NCBI GenBank assembly: GCA_013393415.1
Contig: JABXHI010000042.1
Coordinates: 1 to 64,000, forward strand
Length of the DNA: 64,000 nucleotides
Reading direction: 5' to 3'
DNA from: Micrococcaceae bacterium
GTDB taxonomy: Bacteria > Actinomycetota > Actinomycetes > Actinomycetales > Micrococcaceae
Below the pieces are notes generated by a model. The model made no database searches. It was not told the origin of the DNA and saw only the letters and a program-made list of their open reading frames with translations. The position numbers and the translations under genes are program-made. Positions 20,546-29,704 of the stretch are shown here, piece after piece. Position 1 is the first letter of the stretch, and each line of letters opens with the position of its first letter.

Positions 20546-21568
20546 TTGATCATTGATATTCACGGGCATTACACCACGGCACCGGAGCCGCTGGGTGCCT
20601 GGCGGGATGAACAGTTGGCAGCGCTTGATGGCGGTAAACCGCCGGCGGTAGCTGGTCCGGTGATTACCGACGACCAGATTCGAGAATCCATCGAAGCCAA
20701 TCAGCTGCGCCTGATGGATGAGCGTGGCATTGATGTGCAGGTGTTTTCTCCCAGAGCCTCCTTTATGGCGCACCATGCAGGGGATTTTGAGGTCTCGTCT
20801 GCATGGGCGCGGCACTGCAACGATCTCATCGGACGGGTCTCGGAACTCTATCCGGACCGTTTCGTACCCTCGGCGATGCTGCCACAATCCCCGGGAGTTG
20901 ACCCCGCGACCGTCATTGATGAGCTCGAGCGCTGTGTCACCGAACATGACATCGTCGCCGTCAATCTGAATCCGGATCCTTCTGGCGGGCACTGGACCTC
21001 ACCGCCGCTGACCGATGAACACTGGTTCCCGGTCTATGAAAAGCTCATCGAACACGAACTGCCCGTCATGGTTCATGTCTCGACGTCGGTGAATCCAGCG
21101 TTCCACACCACCGGCGCGCACTACCTCAACGCCGACACCACCGCGGTTATGCAGCTGCTGGAAGGCGATTTGTTCTCCACTTTCCCTGAACTGAAAATGA
21201 TCATCCCGCACGGTGGGGGAGCCGCACCTTACCATTGGGGACGCTTCCGCGGTCTGGCCATGATGATGGATAAGCCGCAACTGGAAGATCACATGCTGAA
21301 CAACGTCTACTTCGATACCTGTGTCTATCATCAGCCGGGCATCGATACGCTGCTCGAGGTGATTCCACATCAAAACATCATGTTCGCCTCGGAAATGATC
21401 GGAGCGGTGCGGAGCGAAGACCCAACGACCGGTCACTTCTTCGACGATACCGTGCGCTATATTCAGGCAGCCGACCTGACCGATGCATCACGGCAGTCCA
21501 TTTTTGAAGACACCGCCCGCAAGATTCACCCGCGTCTGGATCGCCGCCTCAAGGCACAGAACCGGTAG
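20546..21568 (+). CDS. LigJ/GalB-like amidohydrolase, probable 4-oxalomesaconate hydratase
   Basis: This 340-residue metal-dependent TIM-barrel protein starts MIIDIHGHYTTAPEPLGAWR, matching the start of LigJ-type hydratases, with the HxH metal pair at residues 6 and 8. Other blocks are LPVMVHVST, MIIPHGGGAAPYHWGR and the late MFASEMIGAVR. The enzyme would add water to 4-oxalomesaconate, giving 4-carboxy-4-hydroxy-2-oxoadipate. TTG at 20546 is taken as the start because GGAAGG lies seven bases before it and it gives the family N-terminus. Longer frames overlap the previous gene. Neighbours on both sides are the steps before and after in the same pathway. Confidence 0.85.
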   Translation: MIIDIHGHYTTAPEPLGAWRDEQLAALDGGKPPAVAGPVITDDQIRESIEANQLRLMDERGIDVQVFSPRASFMAHHAGDFEVSSAWARHCNDLIGRVSELYPDRFVPSAMLPQSPGVDPATVIDELERCVTEHDIVAVNLNPDPSGGHWTSPPLTDEHWFPVYEKLIEHELPVMVHVSTSVNPAFHTTGAHYLNADTTAVMQLLEGDLFSTFPELKMIIPHGGGAAPYHWGRFRGLAMMMDKPQLEDHMLNNVYFDTCVYHQPGIDTLLEVIPHQNIMFASEMIGAVRSEDPTTGHFFDDTVRYIQAADLTDASRQSIFEDTARKIHPRLDRRLKAQNR

Positions 21569-21584
21569 AAGCAAGGAGTAACAC

Positions 21585-22268
21585 ATGTATGACCTTGGCG
21601 TAGTCCACACGACCGTCCACCGCCCAGACCCCGATGATGTCGCAGCCTTGAGCAACTACGGCACCGCGACCATCCACGAAGCCATGGGCCGAGTCGGTCT
21701 CATGCGACCATATTTACGTCCGGTGTACGACGGGGCAAAACTTTGTGGCCCCGCGGTCACGGTGCTACTGCAACCCGGTGATAACTGGATGCTGCATGTT
21801 GTGGCTGAACAAATCCAGCAGGGTGACATCGTCGTGGCGGCCTGCACCACCGAGACGGACGTTGGCTTCTTCGGCGACCTCTTAGCAACGTCCTTCCGCG
21901 CTCGCGGTGCGACCGGGCTGGTCATTGATGGCGGGGTGCGCGACACCGCGGATCTAGCTGAGATGGATTTCCCGGTCTTTGCGCGGGCTATCCATGCGCG
22001 CGGTACGGTAAAAGAGACGCTCGGTTCGGTCAACATCCCGGTCAACTGCGCCAATGCGACCGTCAATCCGGGTGACGTGGTGGTGGGCGACGCCGATGGG
22101 GTAGTTGTCGTGCCGCGCGAGAACGTGGCCGACGTTGTCGAGGCTTCCAAAGCGCGGGAGGCCAAGGAAGCTAGCGTGCGCGAGCGGTTGGCCGCAGGTG
22201 AGCTGGGATTAGACGTATACGGCATGCGAGAAAAACTTGCTGCCAAGGGACTGCAGTACCGAGAGTAA
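21585..22268 (+). CDS. LigK/GalC-like 4-carboxy-4-hydroxy-2-oxoadipate aldolase
   Basis: This 227-residue protein has the RraA-like fold of class II HMG/CHA aldolases, which cleave 4-carboxy-4-hydroxy-2-oxoadipate into pyruvate and oxaloacetate. The metal/substrate motif is seen at VIDGGVRD (Arg119, Asp120), after GDLLATSFRARGATG. The sizeable C-terminal helix with EASVRERLAAGELGLDVYGM is typical of the aldolase rather than of RraA. It starts 16 bases after the LigJ-like gene with AAGGAG upstream. The product set feeds directly into central metabolism, making this the last step of the inferred pathway. Confidence 0.88.
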   Translation: MYDLGVVHTTVHRPDPDDVAALSNYGTATIHEAMGRVGLMRPYLRPVYDGAKLCGPAVTVLLQPGDNWMLHVVAEQIQQGDIVVAACTTETDVGFFGDLLATSFRARGATGLVIDGGVRDTADLAEMDFPVFARAIHARGTVKETLGSVNIPVNCANATVNPGDVVVGDADGVVVVPRENVADVVEASKAREAKEASVRERLAAGELGLDVYGMREKLAAKGLQYRE

Positions 22269-22277
22269 GGAATCACC

Positions 22278-23276
22278 ATGGCTGAATTAGAAAACTTCGA
22301 CCTGGCGCACATCAGCGCCGTAGAAATCCTGACCCCAACATTCGATGAGAGCCTGTGGTTCTTCAACGAGCTGCTGGCGATGCGCGAAGTCGAACGCATC
22401 GGCAACTCTGCGTATCTGCGCTGCTGGGATGAGTACGAAACCTACTCGATCAAGCTGACCGCGTCCAACACCAACGGTGTCGGTCGAACGATGCTGCGAG
22501 CCACCAGCCCTGAGGCACTTGAACGTCGCGTCGCAGCCATCGAGGCCACCGGACTTGGCAAAGGCTGGCGCGAACCGGAAGTCGGCATCGGCGCTTGGTA
22601 CGAGTTTGAGGATCCGGACGGTCACGAATTCGGCATCTACTACGACACCACGCTCTATGTTGCCGACGACGAAGACCGACCAGCGCTGAAAAATCAGGCT
22701 TCTCGCTATCCTGGGCGCGGGGTCAATGCCCGCCGCTTGGATCACATTAACTATTTGGCCTCCGATGTGAACGCTGCCGGTGACTTCTGGGAGAACGTGA
22801 TGAAATCGCGTGAAACTGAGCAGGTCGAACTGGATGAGGGCGGCTATGCGGCCCGCTGGTTCCGGTTCGCGCAAAAATCCTACGACGTCGTCTACTCTGA
22901 CGACTGGACGGGCGAGCGTGGGCGCTTCCACCACCTGGCGTTTGCCACCGACACTCGCGAGGACATACTCAAAGCTGCAGACTTCTTCCTGGAAGAAGGC
23001 GTGTATATCGAATACGGGCCGTATAAGCACGCGATCAACCAGACGTTTTTCCTCTATGTCTGGGAGCCGGGCGGCAACCGGATCGAGTTCGCCAATGCCG
23101 GTGCACGCCTGATTTTGAATCCGGATCAACCCGTTGTTAACTGGTCTGAAGCCGAACGTGCCAAGGGCCAGGCGTGGGGCATGAAGACCGTGCCAACCTT
23201 CCACACTCACGGCACGCCGTACGTGGAAAACCAGGAAGAAATCGACCGTGACGCACTGGCTGGGATTCGCCGCTAA
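22278..23276 (+). CDS. VOC-superfamily type I extradiol ring-cleavage dioxygenase
   Basis: The 332-residue protein has two vicinal-oxygen-chelate modules. The C-terminal, catalytic module keeps the Fe(II) triad: His156 in RRLDHINYLASD, His218/His219 in GRFHHLAFATD and Glu270 in GGNRIEFAN. A second-shell His251 and Tyr260 (YKHAINQTFFLYV) match the catalytic His and Tyr of BphC-like enzymes. It should open a catechol- or gallol-type ring next to the hydroxyls. It starts ten bases after the aldolase gene and closes the operon. This is notable because the pathway enzymes around it normally work with LigAB/GalA-type (type II) dioxygenases, which are unrelated. The substrate is inferred, not shown. 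Confidence 0.84.
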   Translation: MAELENFDLAHISAVEILTPTFDESLWFFNELLAMREVERIGNSAYLRCWDEYETYSIKLTASNTNGVGRTMLRATSPEALERRVAAIEATGLGKGWREPEVGIGAWYEFEDPDGHEFGIYYDTTLYVADDEDRPALKNQASRYPGRGVNARRLDHINYLASDVNAAGDFWENVMKSRETEQVELDEGGYAARWFRFAQKSYDVVYSDDWTGERGRFHHLAFATDTREDILKAADFFLEEGVYIEYGPYKHAINQTFFLYVWEPGGNRIEFANAGARLILNPDQPVVNWSEAERAKGQAWGMKTVPTFHTHGTPYVENQEEIDRDALAGIRR

Positions 23277-23355
23277 CCGCGGTACGTGTCTGAACGACGG
23301 GAATGAGCTCGACGTGTTCGGCTGAACGTTCTGACGTATCGAGCGCCTGCTCATC

Positions 23356-26351
23356 CTAGGGTGACTTCGGAGTATGCGCTCTTTCGGCCAGCAGTTCGGC
23401 CAGGTGAATGGCCGGGACATCGGCCAGATCGTCCAGCTGGATTCTGCAGGACATGCCATCGGCGAGCACCACAGTATTGTTGTCTGCAGCTTCCTGGCGT
23501 TGGCGTTGAGCGCGGACCGCAGGCAACAAGTAGGACTCGGCCACCGCCACGGAGGTTTCGTAATGGCCCTTTTCGACGCCGAAATTACCGGCCAGCCCGC
23601 AGCATCCGGCGACCTTGGTGACCGTGGCACCGGCCTGTTCCAACAGGGTCTGGTCGGCATCCCAGCCAATGATCGACGACTGGTGACAGTGCGGCTGGGC
23701 CACCACATCCAGTCTGGACAAGTCAGGTAGCTTCACGCGGTCTTCCTGCACCAGCCGGGTCAGGAGTTCCCCGAAAGTCAGGACCCCGTCGGCGACCGTT
23801 TTAGCCTGCGGGGAGTCGGAGAGCTCTTGTACGTCACTGCGCAGCGTGGCCACACAGCTGGGTTCCAGCCCAATCACTGGCACCTGCGAGTCCACATATG
23901 GTGCCAGGGTACTGACCGCGTTCTCAATTCGGCCTCGGGCTTGATCCAGCTGGCCTGAGGTGATCCACGGCAGGGCACAGCAAGCGCTCTCGTCGATGAG
24001 TCGGACGTCCAGTCCCTGCGACTCCAAATATTGGATGGCCGCCAGTCCAGATTGCGGGAAGAAATGGTTCGTGAACGAGTCGGCCCACACCCATACATCG
24101 GGATGGTCTTGGTTCGTCTGGCTGCGGCGTGTGGTGAAGCCTGCTTTCTTGGAGCTGCGGCGCAGGGTTTTAGCGGCAAATTTTGGTACCGAACGTCGGG
24201 GGTCTATACCGGTCACCCACTTTGCAACAGCGGCTATCACAGGCACCGTTATCGCGAGGTTGGCCAGCGGTGCTACCGGGGCCGCCAACTTGGCCCAGAC
24301 GGGGATCCGTCCGAGGAAATAGTGTGTCCGCGGTCGGAGTCGGCGCCGGGGTTTGCCCTCGTCATTGCGGTCGTACTTCTGGTGCAGGGCCTCGGCTTTG
24401 TATGTGGCCATATCCACGCCGGTGGGACAGTCTGAAACGCACCCCTTGCACGACAGGCACAGATCCAGGGCTTCATGTACGGACGGATCGCTGAGTCCCT
24501 TGACCAGGGTGCCGTCCATGGCTTCCTGCAGGATGCGGGCGCGACCGCGGGTGGAGTCTTTCTCATCTCTGGTGGCGAGATAGGAGGGACACATGACCCC
24601 GGTGGTGTGCGGGGCCACGCACTTGCCCACGCCGGTGCAACGGTGGACTGCGCTGCCAAAGTCTCCATCGTCGTGGGGGAGTTTCAAGCCGGGCCAGGGG
24701 AGTGGCACATTGGGCTGGGTCGGACGGATATCGTCGGTGAAGTTTGCCACCCCGGTGGCTGGTCCGGCAGCGGTACTTTCGGCTTGCGGGGCCGTGATGA
24801 TACCGGGATTCAGCAGGTTGTCTGGGTCGCAAATCTGTTTCGCTTGCGCGAAGAGGTCCAATGACGTCGCGTCGTACATATATGGCAGTAACTCGGAGCG
24901 CGTCCGGCCGTCGCCGTGCTCCCCGGAGATGGACCCACCGTAGACGGCTAATTGTTCGGCGCAGGCAAGCATGAAGTCGCGGAAGACCTCGATGCTGGCT
25001 GGATCTCCGTGGTGGAAGGGGAAATCGATTCGGCAGTGGATGCAACCGTCCCCGAAGTGTCCGTAAGGGTAGCCGTCGAGTCCGAAGTCCTGCATGAGCG
25101 TTTCGAAGTCACGCATCCAGGCACCCAAGTGCTCTGGCGGGACCGCTGCGTCCTCCCACCCGGCATGTGCCGGGGTGGGCAGGCTGATTGAGGCCAGGCC
25201 GGCACCGTCCTCGCGGATTTTCCACAGTGCTGCTGCCTCGGCGGCATCGCCGATGACTCGGGTGTCGATGGCCTGTGCGGCGTGGCTGACCGTCTTCAAT
25301 ATCGCGGAGGCCTGTTGCCCGGTCGCTTCGACGAAGAGCCAACTGCGTCCGTTGGGCAGCTGCGGCACGGGCTTGCCAGCCGAGCGACCAACTCCACGAG
25401 TCGGGCGTCCATGCCTTCGCAAGCGATGAGGCTATTGGGCCCGAATTCGCTGCGCGCAGCATCCAGGATATGGGGCACAGCGTCGGCGGCCTCACTGATG
25501 GCGTCATAGCCCAGCACCAACAACAGTCGGCCGGGTTCATCGACGACCAGCTGTACTTCAGCCTCCAACACGGTGGCCAGGGTGCCCTCGCTGCCTACCA
25601 GGAAGCGTTCTATCCGTGAGCGGTTTTCGGGCAGTAGGTGTTCGAGACTGTAGCCGGAGATTTGCCGGTCAAATTGGCCGAAGCTCGTACGGATGTGGGC
25701 AAGATTTTCTGCGGCTAAATCCATCAGTCGCGCCGCCGTGGAGCCCTCGGGCTGGCCGCGACGAGAGTCAAAGTCACCCACTTCCCCATTGCCGAATAGT
25801 ACCTGTGCCGCCTGCACATTATCGACTGTGCGACCGTATCCCAGGGCACGCGAGCCGCAGGCGTTGTTGCCAATCATCCCGCCGAGAGTGCACCGCGAAT
25901 GCGTTGACGGGTCCGGACCAAAGCGCAGCCCGTGTGGTGCGACCGCACGTTGCAGATCCGCGTGCACCACACCGGGCTGGACCCTGGCGGTACGTGCCAC
26001 CGGGTCGAAGTCGATGATGCGGTTCAGATCTCGGGTATCGACGACGATTCCTTCGCCCACCGCGTTGCCTGCAATCGAGGTGCCGGCACCTCGCATCGTC
26101 ACCGGCACTTTCAGGTCGCGAGACACCTCATGAAGGGCGTGGAGCTCATCGACGTGCTGCGGCCGGGCGACCACTTCCGGCAGCACCCGATAGAGACTGG
26201 CATCAGAAGAGTACATCCCGCGCGACAGCCGCGAGTCATCCACGTTGGAGATCCCTGCCGCGCGTAAGGCCGAGACGATCGCACCCCTCTCGGCTTCGGC
26301 CAGACTGCTTGTGGTGGCGGAGCTAGGTACTTGCTGCTGCGACGGTCTCAT
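23356..26351 (-). pseudogene. FAD-binding/Fe-S 2-hydroxyacid dehydrogenase, frameshifted
   Basis: Two frames together encode a protein of about 1000 residues like the large D-lactate or D-2-hydroxyglutarate-type dehydrogenases. The first (25296-26351) has the FAD_binding_4 domain (MRGAGTSIAGNAVGEGIVVD, IGNNACGSRALGYGRT). The second carries the FAD-oxidase C domain, two ferredoxin-type clusters (CTGVGKCVAPHTTGVMCPSY; LCLSCKGCVSDCPTGVDM) and CCG modules (ESACCALPW; VAGCCGLAGNFG). The frame changes near 25375-25392, after ARLVELVAR and before GKPVPQLPNGRSW, with no missing domain, so a one-base indel is likely. It converges on the dioxygenase gene, with 79 bases between. The substrate is unknown. 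Confidence 0.82.
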
Positions 26352-26469
26352 GCTTTGGGCCCTTTCGGTCGGTGTGTGGTCCGCAGGTGAAGCCCGGTGG
26401 TTGAACTACCCTACGGCACACCACCGCCCAGAGTCTGTGTCCGTCTGCCTCGATGGTAGATGATCTATT

Positions 26470-26497
26470 TTCGCAATCGTTGCGAATAGCAACGATT
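26470..26497. promoter_or_regulatory. Two interlocked palindromes in a divergent promoter region
   Basis: TTCGCAA-TCG-TTGCGAA (26470-26486) is a perfect dyad. AATCGTTGC-GAATA-GCAACGATT (26475-26497) is a second perfect dyad that shares its bases. They sit between the divergent FAD/Fe-S gene (start 26351) and ligase gene (start 26556). Mutually exclusive or cooperative binding of one dimeric repressor is likely. The MarR protein encoded at 28178 is a candidate, but nothing in the sequence proves it. Confidence 0.55.
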
Positions 26498-26555
26498 TGG
26501 GGCAAAATGTAAGTGATATGAGACCGCTCACACAGAAACGCTTGCAAGGAGTGCG

Positions 26556-28115
26556 ATGACGAATCACGGTTTAGGCGATTGGATCCATCGACGGGAAGTA
26601 AAGTCTGCCGGTCGAATGGCGATTACCGCGGGAACATTGGAGCTGACCTACGAGCAGTTCTCGGAACGCATTAACCGCTTGGCCAATGCCATGTCGGAGC
26701 GCGGTGTTCAACGTGGCGACCGGGTGGCGTTCTTGGGTGAAAACTCGGTTGAATTTCTTGAGGCGCTCTTCGCGTTGGGCAGTATTGGCGCGGTTTTCGT
26801 ACCGCTCAATACTCGTTTAGCTGGCCCTGAAGTCGCGTTCCATCTCGATGATGCCGGGGCAAAAATACTCGTCGCCTCACACACCATGGAGCCGCTGGTG
26901 GCAGCGGGGGTGGCGGAGACCGATGTTGAGCGTGTCATCGTTGTCGATGATGGTTCACGAGTTCCTGCCGAAGACGGTCGGTTGACTCTTCCGGTGGAGC
27001 AATACGGCGACGTACTCGAAGGCGCCAGCGCTACTCGGCCGCAAGTCAATGTCGGCATCGATGACCTGGCTATTATTCTCTATACCTCGGGAACGACGGG
27101 CAATCCAAAAGGTGCCATGCTCAGCCATGCCAACATGACCTGGAATGCGCTGAACGTCATCTCCGATATGGACATCAGCAATCACGAAGTTGCCCTGATG
27201 ATCTCACCGATGTTCCACGTTGCGGCGCTGGGTATGGGTGTGCTGCCGACGTTCCTCAAGGGAGGTCATCTCATTTTGGAGCCACGATTTGAGCCGGGCC
27301 GCGCGCTACAACTTATTGAGCAGCACAAAGCCACTTACATTTCTGGCGTGCCCACGACGTATCAAATGCTGGCCGAGCACCCCGATTGGGAAACCACCGA
27401 CATTTCCTCGCTCCACAATCTCACGTGTGGCGGTTCTGCAGTCCCACTGCGCATCTTGGAAACCTATGAGGATCGCGGGCTGAGCTTCACGATGGGATAC
27501 GGCATGACCGAAACCGCCCCGGGCGCAACGACGCTTCCGGCTCGCTATTCCCGAGAGAAGATGGGATCGGCCGGTCTGCCACAAATGCACACGCATATTC
27601 GCGTTGCTGATTTTGATGGCAACGAACTCCCACCCAATGAGGTTGGTGAGGTTCAAATTCAAGGCCCGAACGTCATTTCCGGCTACTGGGAACGCCCGGA
27701 AGCCAACGAATCCTCCTTCATTACCGATGACGGCGGCACCTGGTTCCGTTCCGGCGACATGGGGTATATGGATGACGACGGCTTCCTGTTTATCTCCGAT
27801 CGTCTCAAGGACATGATCATCTCTGGTGGGGAGAACATCTACCCGGCCCAGATCGAGCAAGAACTCGCCCAAATGGAATCGATAGCATCGGTAGCAGTAT
27901 TTGGCGTTGCCAATGAGAAGTGGGGCGAAGTGCCTCGCGCAGCGGTTGTGGTTCGAGAAGGACACGAGCTCACCGAAGAAGACGTGCTGTCCTATCTTGA
28001 CGGCAAGCTGGCACGATACAAGATTCCAAAATCGGTGGTCTTCGTCGACGATATGCCGCGTACAGCATCCGGCAAAGTGCGCAAGCCACAGCTTCGCGAG
28101 CTACACGGCGAATAG
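26556..28115 (+). CDS. AMP-binding acyl-CoA ligase
   Basis: This 519-residue adenylate-forming enzyme activates a carboxylic acid to its CoA thioester via an acyl-AMP. Core motifs are intact: the P-loop LYTSGTTGNPKGAM, FHVAALGMG, TMGYGMTE, the ribose-binding WFRSGDMGYMDDDGFLFISD hinge, SGGENIYP, and the catalytic Lys in RTASGKVRKPQL. It most resembles FadD3/cyclohexanecarboxylate- or long-chain-type ligases, and the acid cannot be specified. Dyads for a repressor lie upstream at 26470-26497. It is followed by a terminator, then a convergent MarR gene and an operon of beta-oxidation-type enzymes. Confidence 0.9.
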   Translation: MTNHGLGDWIHRREVKSAGRMAITAGTLELTYEQFSERINRLANAMSERGVQRGDRVAFLGENSVEFLEALFALGSIGAVFVPLNTRLAGPEVAFHLDDAGAKILVASHTMEPLVAAGVAETDVERVIVVDDGSRVPAEDGRLTLPVEQYGDVLEGASATRPQVNVGIDDLAIILYTSGTTGNPKGAMLSHANMTWNALNVISDMDISNHEVALMISPMFHVAALGMGVLPTFLKGGHLILEPRFEPGRALQLIEQHKATYISGVPTTYQMLAEHPDWETTDISSLHNLTCGGSAVPLRILETYEDRGLSFTMGYGMTETAPGATTLPARYSREKMGSAGLPQMHTHIRVADFDGNELPPNEVGEVQIQGPNVISGYWERPEANESSFITDDGGTWFRSGDMGYMDDDGFLFISDRLKDMIISGGENIYPAQIEQELAQMESIASVAVFGVANEKWGEVPRAAVVVREGHELTEEDVLSYLDGKLARYKIPKSVVFVDDMPRTASGKVRKPQLRELHGE

Positions 28116-28128
28116 TCGACACGAAAAA

Positions 28129-28154
28129 GGGGTACAGCGCTCAAGCTGTGCCCC
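28129..28154 (+). terminator. Hairpin terminator after the acyl-CoA ligase gene
   Basis: GGGGTACAGC (28129-28138) pairs with GCTGTGCCCC (28145-28154) with one T-G wobble and a 6-base loop. A run of five A before it gives a U run in the opposite direction, so it can serve both the ligase gene and the convergent MarR gene. Confidence 0.65.
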
Positions 28155-28177
28155 CCGTGGCGTCAAGGCAAGGAACG

Positions 28178-28642
28178 CTACAGCGTGGCCTTGATGAGTA
28201 GTTCACGCAACTGATCGCGCTCACTTGAGGTCAGGTTGGTGAGCACGTGGTCTTCAGCTTCCATGGTGATTGCTCGTGCCTCGCGGTAGAGCTTTTCGCC
28301 CGACGGCGTTGCCACAATATTTTTGGAGCGACGATCGTTACGGTCGGTTTCTCGGGTCACGAGGCCGCGATCTTCGAGTGCGTCGACGAGTGCAACGATT
28401 TGGGATGGATCCAGGGCAACGAAAGCAGACATCTCGCGCTGGGTGGGTTTCAATGATGACGCGGCGAGTGCAAGAACCGAAAACTGCCGAACATTGAGAT
28501 CCACGGTTTCCAACATTTTATTCGCGTGGCTGTTGCCCTTAGCGGCAAGCCGGGCGGTGAGAAACTGGACCTCTTGAACCAGTTCAGTCTCACGCAGGGG
28601 AGATGGATCGAGATCATTGGCTGTTAACAGTTCGGCGTTCAT
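28178..28642 (-). CDS. MarR-family transcriptional regulator
   Basis: This 154-residue winged-helix protein has the MarR pattern: a helical N-terminus, LKPTQREMSAFVALDPSQIV as the DNA-recognition region, LVDALEDRGLVTRETDRNDRRSKNI with the wing, and a C-terminal dimer helix. It is divergent from the SDR operon that starts at 28772. Family members often respond to aromatic acids or acyl-CoAs and repress adjacent catabolic genes, so it probably controls that operon and perhaps the ligase. The 129-base gap contains a TTGACA box at 28665-28670 and two CAATTATT copies (near 28658 and 28711). Confidence 0.87.
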   Translation of the reverse strand: MNAELLTANDLDPSPLRETELVQEVQFLTARLAAKGNSHANKMLETVDLNVRQFSVLALAASSLKPTQREMSAFVALDPSQIVALVDALEDRGLVTRETDRNDRRSKNIVATPSGEKLYREARAITMEAEDHVLTNLTSSERDQLRELLIKATL

Positions 28643-28771
28643 AGAAGCATTTTCCCATCAATTATTGACATCTACAAAATTCTAGGTTGAGATAGACAAT
28701 AGGTGTTATTCACAATTATTTCTAGATGCAACTAACACTTGTATCCAGTTCACAAAGAATTGAGGGGCAAA

Positions 28772-29695
28772 ATGTCACTGAACGGTAAAGTAGCCATCGT
28801 TACGGGATCAGGAGCTGGTCTAGGACTAGCTTACGCACAAGAACTCGCACGCCAAGGCGCAAGCGTCGTCGTGAACGACGTGAATGAAGACGTGACCAAT
28901 CGCGCAGTCCAGTCCATCACTGATGAGGGTGGCAAGGCCTTTGGAGTAACGGCGGCCGTCGGATCCACTGAGACCGCAGAAAAGCTCGTCAATGCTGCCG
29001 TGGAAGAGTTCGGCCAGCTCGACATTTTGGTGAACAATGCGGGCATTCTGCGTGACCGCAGCCTGCTCAAAATGTCGGACGACGACTTCGACGCCGTCAT
29101 CAATGTCCATCTGCGCGGTACCTTCACGTGTGTCCGTGCGGCATACGATTACTTCAAAAACAATGAGGTCAAAGGTCGCATCGTGACCATCGGTTCGCCA
29201 ACCGGTCAGCGTGGCAACTTTGGTCAAACCAACTACGCCGCTGCCAAAGCCGGCATCGTCGGGATGGTTCGCACCTGGGCTCTGGAAATGAAACGCGCCG
29301 GTGTGACCGTCAACGCCATCATTCCGGTTGCTGCAACCGCCATGACCGAAACTGTGCCATTCTTCTCGGCTGCGATCGAAGCGGATAAAGCAGGCGAAGC
29401 CATGCCAGACTTCTTCCGCAAAGACCTGGGCTTCGGGCCGGTTGCCGACGTTGCCGGACTCGTGGCATTCCTAGCATCTGACGAAGCGCAGAACATCTCC
29501 GGTCAAGCCATCGGTGTGGGCGGCGACCGTCTCCAGGTGTGGAGCCACCCAGAACCAGTTGCCACTGAATTCAATGATGGCGGGTGGACCTACGATGCTT
29601 TGCAATCGAAGGGGCGTACCGTCATCGAAAACAACCTGCAGGATGTTGGCGAAAAGATGCCAGAACTTCCAGCAGAGCTGCAGCCAAAGGCCTAG
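28772..29695 (+). CDS. SDR-family dehydrogenase, (3R)-hydroxyacyl-CoA dehydrogenase-like
   Basis: This 307-residue NAD(P)-dependent oxidoreductase has the cofactor motif TGSGAGLG, NNAG at residues 88-91 and the catalytic set Ser142, Tyr155, Lys159 (YAAAK). A C-terminal extension with WSHPEPVATEFNDGGWTYDA resembles the dehydrogenase unit of MFE-2-type (R)-specific beta-oxidation enzymes. The ATG at 28772 has GAGGGG upstream; an in-frame start at 28739 has none. It is the first gene of a four-gene operon with an amidohydrolase, an acyl-CoA dehydrogenase and a MaoC hydratase. The hydratase would supply its (3R)-hydroxyacyl-CoA substrate. Confidence 0.87.
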   Translation: MSLNGKVAIVTGSGAGLGLAYAQELARQGASVVVNDVNEDVTNRAVQSITDEGGKAFGVTAAVGSTETAEKLVNAAVEEFGQLDILVNNAGILRDRSLLKMSDDDFDAVINVHLRGTFTCVRAAYDYFKNNEVKGRIVTIGSPTGQRGNFGQTNYAAAKAGIVGMVRTWALEMKRAGVTVNAIIPVAATAMTETVPFFSAAIEADKAGEAMPDFFRKDLGFGPVADVAGLVAFLASDEAQNISGQAIGVGGDRLQVWSHPEPVATEFNDGGWTYDALQSKGRTVIENNLQDVGEKMPELPAELQPKA

Positions 29696-29704
29696 GTGGT
29701 ATCC

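Noticed and set aside
22287-23708. Very long minus-strand open frame (473 codons) across the dioxygenase gene
   Set aside because: It is antisense to a clearly conserved dioxygenase and to the end of the Fe-S gene, its product is low-complexity without family motifs, and it has no ribosome site.
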